From the NCBI GenBank assembly GCA_000697335.1, contig JNEM01016640.1, positions 1 through 19,501 on the forward strand: 19,501 nucleotides of DNA. Reading direction: 5' to 3'. The DNA comes from Conidiobolus incongruus B7586. Its lineage: Eukaryota > Entomophthoromycota > Entomophthoromycetes > Entomophthorales > Conidiobolaceae. Positions 1 through 9,180 of this stretch are shown here, piece by piece; the first letter of the stretch is position 1; every line of letters starts with the position of its first letter. The notes under the pieces are model-generated. The model was not told where the DNA came from. It did not search any database and saw only the letters and a list, made by a program, of their open reading frames with translations. The position numbers and the translations under genes were made by a program.

Positions 1-2340
1 TTAATCAATTAATAAATTAATTATTTCATAAAATATTTAATTAAATTCAGTTATTCACTCTATCCTTTTGAAACTTTTGATAAATATATATTTTAATTTT
101 ATTATAAAAATATTGTCTTAATATTTTGATTATTAAATAAAAATTAATTAATAAATATTTCAAATATATGATATTTTTAAATAATCTATTATTTTATGAT
201 TTTTCAAATATTGTAAATAATTGCGAAATTATAAAATATTTAATAATTATATTTTATCATTTTTAAAAATCAAGTAACTTTGTTTTAAAAATAAAAAAAA
301 TGAAATTATAATTAATAAATAAGTTTTTATAATGAAGCTATAAAAAATCTAAAGCTTTTATTAAATAGAATAAAAATAATTTGATATAATTTATATTTTT
401 ATAATATAGCTCATATTTCGTGCTTATTATAATAGTAAGTAATTTATGAAAATTTAAAGGATAATTTAAAAAGATATATATTCAAAATAAAAATTAAAAA
501 ATAATATATATAAATTATTAAACAGCTTGATATTACTGAGTAATATTGATAATCTATATAAACAAAAAGAGTTTATTCATATAAAATAATAAAACCAAAT
601 TATTTTATAAATTTGATTTTTTTAAATTTTTTTTTAATTTGAAAATTTAATTAGAATATAATATTTAATTAATTAATCTGATAAATTAATAGTTTAATTA
701 ATTTTAATTATAAAAGAGATTAAATTTTATCTTTATTATCTTTTAATAACCCAAGAAAATATTAATATAGGTGCTATAGTTATTTAACTTAATAAAATAA
801 TATTTTATTAATTTTGAATTATTTATTTATTATAAAAATAGATATTAAATAATAATACCAAAGTTAACAACAGTATCCTAAAGCCTTTTTTTATTAACTA
901 TTTAAGATTTTTTATTTTCAAATAATATTTTATTTTATATCCAAATATAAATAAAATGTTTATAATTATATGAATAATTAATTATATTTATATTATATTG
1001 ATTTAATTAAGAATAGAGAATTTTTAAATAATATTTAAAAATATCATTATATTAATTAAAGTGTTTAAAAAATTTAAAATTTTATACCATTTAATATAAT
1101 AGACAATTAATTCAAACAATAATTTATAATTTAAATATAAAAAAATTAAATTCAAGAGATATAAATAATAAAGAGATAAAAATTTATATTGTTGAAAATA
1201 TCAGAGAATATAATAATATTATATATTGAATTGTTTTTTAACTTTTTAAAATATTAATTATATTATATATTTAAGAAACCGTAAATATTTAAAATATAGC
1301 TTGTTATTTATTTTATTTATAATAAACCTAAATATATCCATATTAAATTTAATAACTTGGATAAATATATATTATATATCTGGCTTTATAGAGTATTGTA
1401 GTTATAATATTAAATAAAAATGATAAAGCTTATCTTATATTTGTTGATTATTAAAGTATAATTTTTTTAATATATATTGTTTGAATTTTGGTATTAAAAT
1501 TATTGATAAATATAGCTTAAATCTTTGATAAGTAATAAAACCAAATTAAAGTTCAAATAATCAATTTTTATATATTGCTTTTAATTAAAATATATAATGA
1601 GTAATATATTGTTATAATAATAATATACTAATTTTCATCTAAATGACCTAACTAAATTAATGTAAAAACTAATAATATAATTATTTTTTGATTATAAAAA
1701 GGTTTATTTAATAATTGTGTAAAATAAGGTAAATTTGACAACATTCTTTATAATATTATATAAAATATATATTTTTATAATATATAACTATATAAGTATA
1801 TTATCTATATAAGTGACTAGCTCTTTATATAGTAAAAATTTATAAAATTTATATATCTCTTTAATTTCTTTATTTGCTTATCTTTATAAAATAGAAAAAC
1901 ATTATTATAATGTCGAATTTTGTAGGATTTTATCAAAGAGTTTTATATGGTAAACATAGTATGATATTTGGAGTGATTATAAGTATGAAAATACATCAAA
2001 ATATAAATACTAAATGGATAAATTGATTTATATTTAATATAATGATTATATTATTTATTCGAAATTGGAAACATTTTTTTTATATTTAATAATAGTATCA
2101 ATATGTTATTAATATAACCTTAAAATTTATAAAATATAAAAAAAGAATCAGATAAATTTATTAGTTTAGAAGGCATTGTAATTGAAATAAAATAAGAGAT
2201 ATCAATGAATTATACTAATATAACAAAAATATTGAAATTATAAATATATTATACAAATTGGATATTAAAGTGAATGTTGTTAAAATAAAATTGATTGTTT
2301 ACTAATTGCTATTGATTAATAAACATTAAAAATAATAGTT
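1..2340. other. AT-rich intergenic DNA, no gene seen
   Basis: This stretch is almost entirely A and T, with long A/T runs and very frequent stop codons in every frame. I found no open frame worth reporting, no tRNA-like or rRNA-like sequence and no clear tandem array. It is the most AT-rich part of the window together with the last kilobase. Confidence 0.7.
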
Positions 2341-2710
2341 ATTGAAGTCCGTAATTGTGGGTGGAAACAGGCTTTTGGAGCTTAAACGGGGAATCGCCAG
2401 TGGTAAACTACAGGTTACCACAGAGTTACGAGAAATTGGTGGGGTTCACCAAATGGGTTGCAAATAGATTACTGTAAATTGGGTTCTCCATGTAAAGTAA
2501 TTATCTCACACTCGTCACTACTCATCAACGCTTTTGTGAGGGTTACGAGAAAAACTTAGAGACTGGATACTTTTTAAATGAAGATAAAAGGGATACGTTT
2601 ATTAGTTCGTTCGTCATAATCATATATTAGAGTTCAGGAAATGGGTGTTCACCAATATGACTTCTCGATTCAATATGGTAATAGCAGTTCCTTGAGTGAT
2701 TGACAAGATT
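2341..2710. other. Higher-complexity island of unknown nature
   Basis: Base composition rises abruptly compared with both flanks. The 11-mer GTTACGAGAAA occurs twice (2425-2435 and 2542-2552), and GGTTCACCAA-type words occur near 2443 and 2647, so the island has some internal repetition. No frame on either strand stays open for long: several short stretches are interrupted by stops. It could be a worn fragment of a mobile element, a gene relic or a non-coding RNA locus. I recognise no family and found no convincing cloverleaf or LTR ends. Confidence 0.35.
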
Positions 2711-2796
2711 ATTTCCCATCATAATGTAATGAATATATTTGACATAAAATATAAAATTATTTTAAAATAATATCATTTTAATTACAAATTATTAAA

Positions 2797-2847
2797 CTAG
2801 TGATAACCTTAAAATAATTTCTATAACAGCTAGGTTTTATCACTAAT
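2797..2847. repeat. Imperfect inverted repeat
   Basis: The left arm TAGTGATAACC (2798-2808) is answered by GGTTTTATCACTA (2833-2845), which matches its reverse complement apart from two extra T. The loop is about 24 nt. It lies in non-coding AT-rich DNA between two higher-complexity islands. It may be chance or the remains of a small element. Confidence 0.35.
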
Positions 2848-2949
2848 TTTATTAATTGAGATATAGATGGAATTTCAATTTTTCCCCAAAAGCTTAGAAA
2901 GCATATGAGGCTTCGGGACAATCAACACCAACATATTATCTACCACATT

Positions 2950-3533
2950 TCAAACACACATCCCTTTCAATTGGTATGGAACAAAGGTAGCAAAAATTAC
3001 AGATAAATCACTATGGCAAATTACGTAATCATGGTCATCATTTTCATCTTCATCATGGTATTTTTCTAATTCCAAATATCTAACCTCATTCAGATTGATG
3101 TAAATGGTTTTACTTATATTGAAAAATAAAAAACAGACTCTGATTTATAGTTATTATTACGGAAGAGTATATATCATCTCATTCAGTAATACAGTCTCCA
3201 CCAGATTCCTCAATCATTATATAAAAGCTAGAATTGGTGTCAAATAGATCATATTTTTTCAAGAGATAAGAGTATCAACTCCATCTGATCCAATATTCTT
3301 AAGACCTTGTATTGGCTAAATAATATCATTAATCTCGACAGCAAATTTTCTAGCTACTGCACCTTGAAAGAAATATCAACAAAATTTATTATATTAAGGT
3401 AATGATCAATATAATCCTTATAATGTTTGTAATTATAAATGAATCCTTCACTGAGATAAAAAGTAATATAGGAACTTAAGTAATCCAAATTATACGATAT
3501 GACTCTCGCACCAATTTTAAAAATTATAAGCTT
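2950..3533 (-). pseudogene. Possible relic of an unidentified protein gene
   Basis: Two open stretches lie in the same orientation. The first, 3354-3533, gives 59 residues rich in Tyr, Ile and Leu. The second, 2950-3144, gives 64 residues with an acidic patch (HDEDENDDHD) and ends in LKGMCV followed by a stop. Just past that stop another frame reads KCGR, then a stop, then YVGVDCPEASYAF, which looks like a continuation with Cys pairs. Between the two stretches are further short frames with stops. I do not recognise the family. The pattern fits a decayed gene, or a gene with several introns that I cannot place. Open stretches of this length also occur by chance in AT-rich DNA, so confidence is low. 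Confidence 0.22.
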
Positions 3534-3540
3534 TCACGAT

Positions 3541-3973
3541 ATTTCAAATGATATAATTAATTAAATTTTTTAAATATTAATCCTTCAACTAATTTGGAAA
3601 TATATCTATATATAATCATTGCATTATTTTTTAAACAATTAGAAATGTTTGATGGTAATCAAGTTCTACAGTTCTTATTCATATATTCAAATCGATTTAA
3701 GATTTAAAAATATTAAATTTGAGTATTGATAAAGTGGATAAAAGGATTTCAATAGGTATTTATACTTCTGAATTGCAGAACTAATATCTTAAAACTAAAC
3801 AAAATGAGATTTCAGGTTATTAATTTAGCTCCTAATATTGAAAATAAGAATTATTGTGATTTTTAATATTATTTAAATTTTTTATTCAAAGGAATCTTGA
3901 TTAATTTTAAAAATGAAATTGATAACTCATTGAAATTTTATAATTAAAATTAAAAATTTACAAAAATTCTTTA
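3541..3973. other. AT-rich spacer, no gene seen
   Basis: Ordinary AT-rich intergenic sequence between the possible gene relic and the probable LTR. I see no open frame, repeat or RNA gene in it. It ends with CTAT, the proposed left copy of the target-site duplication. Confidence 0.6.
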
Positions 3974-3977
3974 CTAT

Positions 3978-4311
3978 TGTCGCGGATCGGGAGGTCCGCT
4001 CGCCTTTCAATTTTAACCGTCCGTCAAGATTCCAGATGTAATCCACTCACAAATATCAGGAACAACCCTTGCACAATGAAAAATTCCAGACTATAGCAGA
4101 AGCTGGAGCCTCAACACATTGGCCAAGGATCAACCACACTATAAAATAGTCACTGGACAGATATTTGCTGAGGGATCACTTCGATCAGGGCCAAGCCCTA
4201 GATCTTGCTATTTTAATAAAACTCCTCTAAAGTATCTAGTTAGCCATCTTTGGCCCGTTTCATCGAGCTCACGTGATCTTTATCGCAAGACTACTTTCCA
4301 GAAGCCTTGCA
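3978..4311 (+). mobile_element. Probable solo LTR of an LTR retrotransposon
   Basis: This 334-bp block is much more GC-rich than its surroundings. It begins TGTCGCGG and ends TTGCA, the TG...CA ends expected of an LTR. CTAT lies directly on both sides (3974-3977 and 4312-4315), and the match reaches five bases (ACTAT) if the terminal A is counted, which fits a target-site duplication. Inside is TATAAAA at 4140-4146 and AATAAAA at 4215-4221, spaced as a promoter and polyadenylation signal in U3/R, so the element reads on the plus strand. A small hairpin (GCGGA/TCCGC, 3982-3999) sits at its left end. No internal coding region or second LTR is visible, so it is probably a solo LTR. Fungal LTR elements are often Ty3-like, but the superfamily cannot be set from the LTR alone. 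Intact ends suggest it is not very old. Confidence 0.6.
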
Positions 4312-4315
4312 CTAT

Positions 4316-4681
4316 TTACCATTGCATGGTTGATTGAAATTATATTCGTTTTATAAAATTCGAGAAAATTGAATTATTAAACAGTGAAAAAAATTTTGTT
4401 CCTATTTCACTATATATAATTTATAAATATTGAAATTTAGACTAATGTGAATATTATTATAAAATAATAATATCAAAATTTAAATATTTATAGAAATATG
4501 TTATAGTTATTAAAATATATGATTTTGCTATAAGGAAACAAGGAATTAAATTTTTTTAATTATATTGAAATACTGAGTAATTTAAAATTTATTGGTATTA
4601 AATAATTATTAGAATATAAGTGATAAATTTAGAAAAAATATAAAGATTACTATTATTGAATAATCTAATAAATATAACTGA
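4316..4681. other. AT-rich spacer downstream of the repeat-protein gene
   Basis: AT-rich DNA between the probable LTR and the stop codon of the minus-strand repeat-protein gene. It should contain that gene's 3' untranslated region and termination signals. No particular signal stands out and no other gene is seen. Confidence 0.55.
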
Positions 4682-5545
4682 TTAATAACGATCATTTTCT
4701 CTCTCACTGTCATAGCGATCATTATTCTTATCATAGTGATCATTGTCCCTATCGTAGCGATCATTGTCCCCATCGTAGCCTTCGTCCCTGTCATAGTGGT
4801 CATCCCTGTCGTAACGATCGTTGTCGTTGCGATCGTCATCATTGGAATAATAGCTAGTGGTTCTGGGTCTGGGGGTCGTGGTAGTTTTTCTAGTAGTAGT
4901 TGTGGGATAGGCGTTGGTGGTGGTTCTGCGAGTGGTAGTAGTTGGGTAATCAGGAGTCCTGGTGGTAGTGGTTGGGTAATCTGGAATTCTGGTGGTAGTG
5001 GTGGTTGGGTAGTCAGGAGTTCTGGTGGTAGTAGTAGTAGGATAGTCAGGAGTTCTGGTGGTAGTAGTAGTAGTAGGATAGTCAGGAGTTCTGGTGGTAG
5101 TGGTAGTTGGGTAGTCAGGGGTTCTAGTAGTAGTAGTAGTAGTTGGGTAGTCAGGAGTTCTGGTGGTAGTGGTAGTTGGGTAGTCAGGGGTTCTAGTAGT
5201 AGTAGTAGTTGGGTAGTCAGGAGTTCTGGTGGTAGTAGTAGTAGGATAGTCAGGAGTTCTGGTTGCGGTAGTGGTGGTAATAGTTGGGTAATCTGGAGTA
5301 GTGGAGAAATAAGGTGGTAAAGTGACGATTGGAGGATAGATCAAAGTTGGTATTACCGGATATGGGTTATAAACGGGAGGGTGGGTAATAATAACTGGAG
5401 GAATGTAAGGATTGTAAACGGGTTCAGGCACGGGGTAAGGATGTGGATCAATCACAGGTTGAGGGATATAAGCGTTATAACTGTCATCTTGAGCGATAGC
5501 TCGATATCTAGCTAATAAATAAATAACTACAATTAAAGAGTTCAT
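4682..5545 (-). CDS. Secreted Thr/Pro/Tyr-rich PDYP-repeat protein
   Basis: An uninterrupted 287-residue frame starting with ATG. Residues 1-19 (MNSLIVVIYLL... to AIAQ) look like a signal peptide, although two Arg after the hydrophobic core make it imperfect. Residues 20-80 are rich in Pro and Tyr (PVYNPY, IPPVI). Residues 83-204 hold 11 copies of PDYP separated by Thr runs, with a consensus unit RTPDYPTTTTT of 10-12 residues. Residues 205-234 are Thr/Arg-rich and include one NAYP. Residues 235-287 form a charged tail of Asp, Arg, Asn and Tyr (NDRYDRD-like). There is no Cys and no recognisable catalytic domain. Thr/Pro repeats after a signal peptide are typical of heavily O-mannosylated cell-wall or extracellular proteins, so that role is inferred. 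No GPI-anchor-like hydrophobic C-terminus is present. The start is supported by the homologous MNS... start and leader of the broken paralogue at 7158-7811. Confidence 0.75.
   Translation of the reverse strand: MNSLIVVIYLLARYRAIAQDDSYNAYIPQPVIDPHPYPVPEPVYNPYIPPVIITHPPVYNPYPVIPTLIYPPIVTLPPYFSTTPDYPTITTTTATRTPDYPTTTTTRTPDYPTTTTTRTPDYPTTTTTRTPDYPTTTTTTRTPDYPTTTTTRTPDYPTTTTTTRTPDYPTTTTTRTPDYPTTTTTRIPDYPTTTTRTPDYPTTTTRRTTTNAYPTTTTRKTTTTPRPRTTSYYSNDDDRNDNDRYDRDDHYDRDEGYDGDNDRYDRDNDHYDKNNDRYDSERENDRY
4690..4830 (-). repeat. Degenerate repeat coding the Asp/Arg/Tyr tail
   Basis: On the plus strand the words CATAGCGATCATT and CCTATCGTAGCGATCATTG recur at roughly 18-30 bp spacing. On the minus strand they encode variants of NDRYDRD. 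This is a second, shorter and more diverged repeat within the same gene, giving the charged C-terminal tail. Confidence 0.6.
4931..5299 (-). repeat. In-frame minisatellite, ~33-bp unit, 11 copies
   Basis: On the plus strand the array reads as repeated GGGTAGTCAGGAGTTCTGG-type units separated by runs of GGT/AGT triplets. On the minus strand each unit encodes PDYP plus a Thr run. I count 11 copies of the PDYP-coding core. Unit length varies by single codons (30, 33 or 36 bp; the leading unit is longer), so the frame is always kept. Neighbouring units differ by a few recurrent substitutions (GGATAG/GGGTAG, GGGGTT/GGAGTT), which suggests unequal exchange or slippage within the array. Confidence 0.9.
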
Positions 5546-7157
5546 ATTATATTAATAAATAAATTAAATATTAAACTAATAATTTAGTGTATAGAATCAG
5601 CATAGGTTTCTCTTAATATTTATACCATTTGACAATACACGTTTTAAGAAAGCACCATTGAAATAACCACAATACTAACAAATATAAATAAAAAACTCTG
5701 ATAATTCAAGCTTGATTATGATAAATACCAAATAACTATAGCCGGAATGGCTATATAGTGATTTGGAATACTATAACATAATTTTTGTTGTTTAAAAACT
5801 TTCCAAATAATGAACCATGAATATTATAAGTCCCTGAAATTTTAGGCAAATATTATTTTTAATGGCTGGATCGATGAACTAGTAAATTTTGATCATTATG
5901 TCAAATTTCTGACTGAAATATATCTAAATATTTAATGTAGAATTCTAATTTGTAGTTAAACAACAATTATGAATAAATAATCATGTATGAATAGTTATTT
6001 AGATCTACTGAAAATGGGAGATATCAAATATTCTTCACTTAATATTTAACCAAAACCAATTTTTAAATAATAATTTTGAAAAAATAAGAATAAAAACTAT
6101 GAACTATACTACACTTTTAAATTATCCTTTGATTTTAATATATTAGTTGATAAAATAATATCATACTATTGATTCAACAATTTCAATATTTACATTGAAA
6201 TTCATCCTTTATTCTATATAGAATTAATTCATATGATAATATTTATACAGTTACCCTTCTTCTAAATATATTTTATTAATCAAATAGATTCCAAATTTCA
6301 ACCAAATTAACTGATTTTATTAAATTAATATATTTTCGTTATTGGCTTTGGATAATATAATATTTCAATTAGATTTTTCTAAATCATGAATTTAAACTAC
6401 AGCACTTAATGTATATTATAGTATTTAAATTAAGGAGCTCATGGAGTTAATTAAAGGCTGAATATAAATAAATATTAATAAAAATTATTGATTTTTTAAT
6501 ATTAATTATAACAAGATTATATACTCATTTTGATTACAAGTTGTTATCAGTATCGAATGAAACTTTGAGACCAGTAATAACTACAATAGCAATATTGTAT
6601 ATCATTAAATAGAATATTAGGCCAGGTGAAAATAAATATTGGAAAACATTAAAAAATTAGCATTAATATTTCGAACACTTATCCAATTGGGGCTTATCTT
6701 ACCATTAAATATCTTGACTAATTTTTCCAATTTTGAATTATTAATTTATGTATAATTCTATTATTCAATTTTCTCAAAATAATATAACAATAATATTGAT
6801 TAAGCATATTAATTATATGTTAATTGGAAATTTTTAATGCTCAAATGTTTATTGTCTCGAAGAATTATGATATATATATCTACTAAAATGTATGATAAAA
6901 TTATTATATTATTGAATTGTATTGTTATGGTGGTAAAAATCAAATAATGAACATTGTAGGTTATTGTATTTACTCATAATTTAAACAAAATATACAATTG
7001 GACATAAACAAACTTATAGTATATAATTTCAAATAGATAGTAATCTTTTCACTCAAATTTTTATGTTTATCATTCCAAATAAGAAAAATTTTAATAAATT
7101 TAAATCAAAGTTATATCTATTTCAAATTTGTATAATTTTTCAATAAATTTATGCATA
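5546..7157. other. Intergenic DNA between the two repeat-protein loci
   Basis: AT-rich, with no open frame, RNA gene or repeat array that I can support. The first ~25 bases upstream of the intact gene resemble the leader of the paralogue: on the coding strand both have TTTATTTATT followed by an A/T-rich stretch and then ATG. The duplicated unit therefore probably included the 5' untranslated region or promoter edge. Confidence 0.5.
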
Positions 7158-7811
7158 TTAAAAATGGCTGCAACCGTCTCTATCATTATTATTTCCGACA
7201 TATTTGCCATTATTATCACAATCATTACCATAACTGTCACGATCGTCATTTTCGTATCTGTGATTATCACCCCTATCATCATCGTATCCGTCACCGTCAT
7301 CATCATCACCATAGCAATAGTAGTCAGTGGGTATGGTGCGAGGTATGATGGTTCTTCTGGTAGTGGAGGGGCGGGTATTGGCTGTTGTGGTTATTTAGGT
7401 GGTGAGATTAGTGTTGGCAGTAGTATTTGTGGTTGTTGTAGTATGGTAAGCATTAGTGGTAATGGTATTTCTTATAGTGGGATAAGCATTGGTAGTGGTA
7501 GTAATGATTTTGATATAACTGCTGTTTGTGGATAAGCATTAGTGGTAGTAGTCGAATATGCATTAGTTGTAGTTGCAAAATAATAAGGAATAGTGAGAGT
7601 TAGTGGATAATTAAAGTTGGAGGCAGATAAATCACAATTGGAAGAATATAAGGAGGATAAACAGGCTCAGGTGCTGGATAAGTGTGATTGGATTTGGATG
7701 GATGTCAATCGGAGGTTGAGCAGATACGTATGGATTGTATTTATCAATCACTGGAGTAGCATTTACTTGATAAGAGCCCAATAAAAATACTATAGAGACG
7801 AAGCTATTCAT
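7158..7811 (-). pseudogene. Broken tandem paralogue of the secreted repeat protein
   Basis: It has the same architecture as the gene at 4682-5545. It opens MNSFVSIVFLL (compare MNSLIVVIYLL), continues with QPPIDIHPNP and, in the next frame, HTYPAPEPVYPPYI (compare QPVIDPHPYP and PVPEPVYNPYI). A Thr-rich part with TTTNAYP units follows, then RPSTTRRT, DYY and an Asp/Gly/Tyr/Asn-rich tail ending CSHF and a stop at 7158. The homology is spread over several frames: I see at least three frame changes (near 7690, 7605 and 7515) and a TAA at 7395-7397 inside the Thr-rich part. No intron-like GT...AG segments bridge the shifts, so a pseudogene is the best reading. Sequencing error cannot be excluded. 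The repeat is NAYP-based, not PDYP-based, and the tail contains Cys, unlike the intact copy. Confidence 0.65.
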
Positions 7812-8929
7812 ATCATGTTAATCAATAAATAAACTAAGCTTTAAAGTTTATAATGAATATGATCCTAATAATTGTAAACTTTTATCCTAAAAGTCTTCAT
7901 ATCTACCATACGCCGCGATCCAACATAAGTCTAAGTCTTCATGCAAAATTTTTATCCCCTACGTGATTCACAAAACATCAAATATTAAGCTCATTTAGTT
8001 ATCATATACAAACATTGCCACAGTCATGAATTAATTCAAAAATAAACGGAGTTACTTTTATTTCCCTAAATCATGGTGTTAAATATGCTACATTCTTTTT
8101 GAAATCGGCATTTAATTTCTGGGTCTATACATAAAATTGTCCCATAAATTTGTTTTTAAAATAACACTGAATCGAACCGAAGTTATGAAACATAAAATAA
8201 GGAAATGAAATTCAAATTTTTATATTAGATTGATTTGAATAATATATAAAATACTATATCATTTAATTTTGTAACAAATCTTTAGTAATATCTTTCAGTA
8301 TAATTTTTAAAGCTTTTAATTATAATTTTATTAATAATATTTATGATAATCTTTATGATGAAAAATAGAATAAATCAATTACCAAATTTGGCGAAGTTTC
8401 TAAGTAACAATTATAATTCAAGTGGTTGAATTGTTGTTTGATAATTGTAAATTAGTATAGATAAAATGTTCAGAATTCTTTAATTGTTGATAAATCAGAT
8501 ATTTTTCAAAATTGTTAAGTTCCGAATAATTAAAAATTATTAATATCAAGTCAATACTATATTAATTACAATATTTTCTAGATTTATTATAACAATATAA
8601 TTTACACATAAATATTAAAAATGTTTAGCTACAATTATTAATAAGATTGAGATTATATTGAAAATTTAGAAAATCTGAGGTAATTCTATTATATATGATA
8701 AAGGAGAGCGATAAGGTATATAATATTGATAAAAATTTAGCTGAAACATGAATCAATTGATATGTTATAGAATATTCAGAGAAAAAATATCATGAATATA
8801 CATGTAGTTTATCAATCAATGATTTACATAGGTCATTGGGTATCTAAAATATTACGAACGGAATGAAATATGAAATCATATAATAATTTTTGATTAAGTT
8901 AGCATATTAAATATAGTGCTTATTTGAAT
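7812..8929. other. Intergenic DNA, no gene seen
   Basis: AT-rich sequence upstream of the broken paralogue, so its former promoter should lie at the left end. Base composition is slightly more mixed around 7900-8190, but every frame there is closed by stops and no known signal is visible. Confidence 0.55.
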
Positions 8930-9180
8930 TACTTAAGAGACCACATCATTTGAAGCAACAGCCATTGAGTAAGTGACATGCAGTACAGAAATGAACACTA
9001 CTTAAACAGTTTTGGATAACGAGAAAAAGCCAATATGTAATTCAACATCTGCTACCTCTTCTGACAATTTCATCATCAGAATCAGCAGCTGAAGTGAATT
9101 GTGTAAAGTTAATTAATCCAATATTAACACCAATAAGAAATCTCATTTGTAGTATATTTAAAAAATATCAACGATATTGA
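8930..9180. other. Small island with short coding-like stretches
   Basis: Composition is more mixed than in the flanks. On the plus strand a frame reads about 60 codons without a stop, from KQFWITRKSQYVIQ to IFKKYQRY. On the minus strand there is a short protein-like piece, FTSAADSDDEIVRRGSRC and a stop, followed in another frame by NYILAFSRYPKLFK and a stop. None has an ATG start or a recognisable domain. It may be a small remnant of a gene or mobile element, or chance. Confidence 0.25.

Noticed and set aside
2341-2710. A tRNA or CRISPR-like array in the higher-GC island
   Set aside because: No acceptor stem or T-loop could be assembled, and the repeated 11-mer occurs only twice without regular spacing.
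4119-4337. A 72-codon plus-strand frame
   Set aside because: It lies inside the probable LTR and runs past its right edge, with no ATG at its start. It is explained by the higher GC of the LTR.
4736-5320. A long plus-strand frame (194 codons, Ile/Val-rich then Ser/Gly-rich) opposite the PDYP-repeat gene
   Set aside because: It starts at GTG and contains no ATG. Thr, Asp and Asn codons (ACN, GAY, AAY) are free of stops when read on the opposite strand in register, so the antisense frame stays open automatically. The minus-strand frame has an ATG, a signal peptide and a paralogue.
7128-7535. Plus-strand frame of 135 codons opposite the broken paralogue, open where the sense frame is broken
   Set aside because: It is the same antisense effect of Thr/Asp-rich codons. 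It has no recognisable domain and is Ile/Val/Ser/Gly low complexity. It would deserve a second look only if a plus-strand transcript were found.
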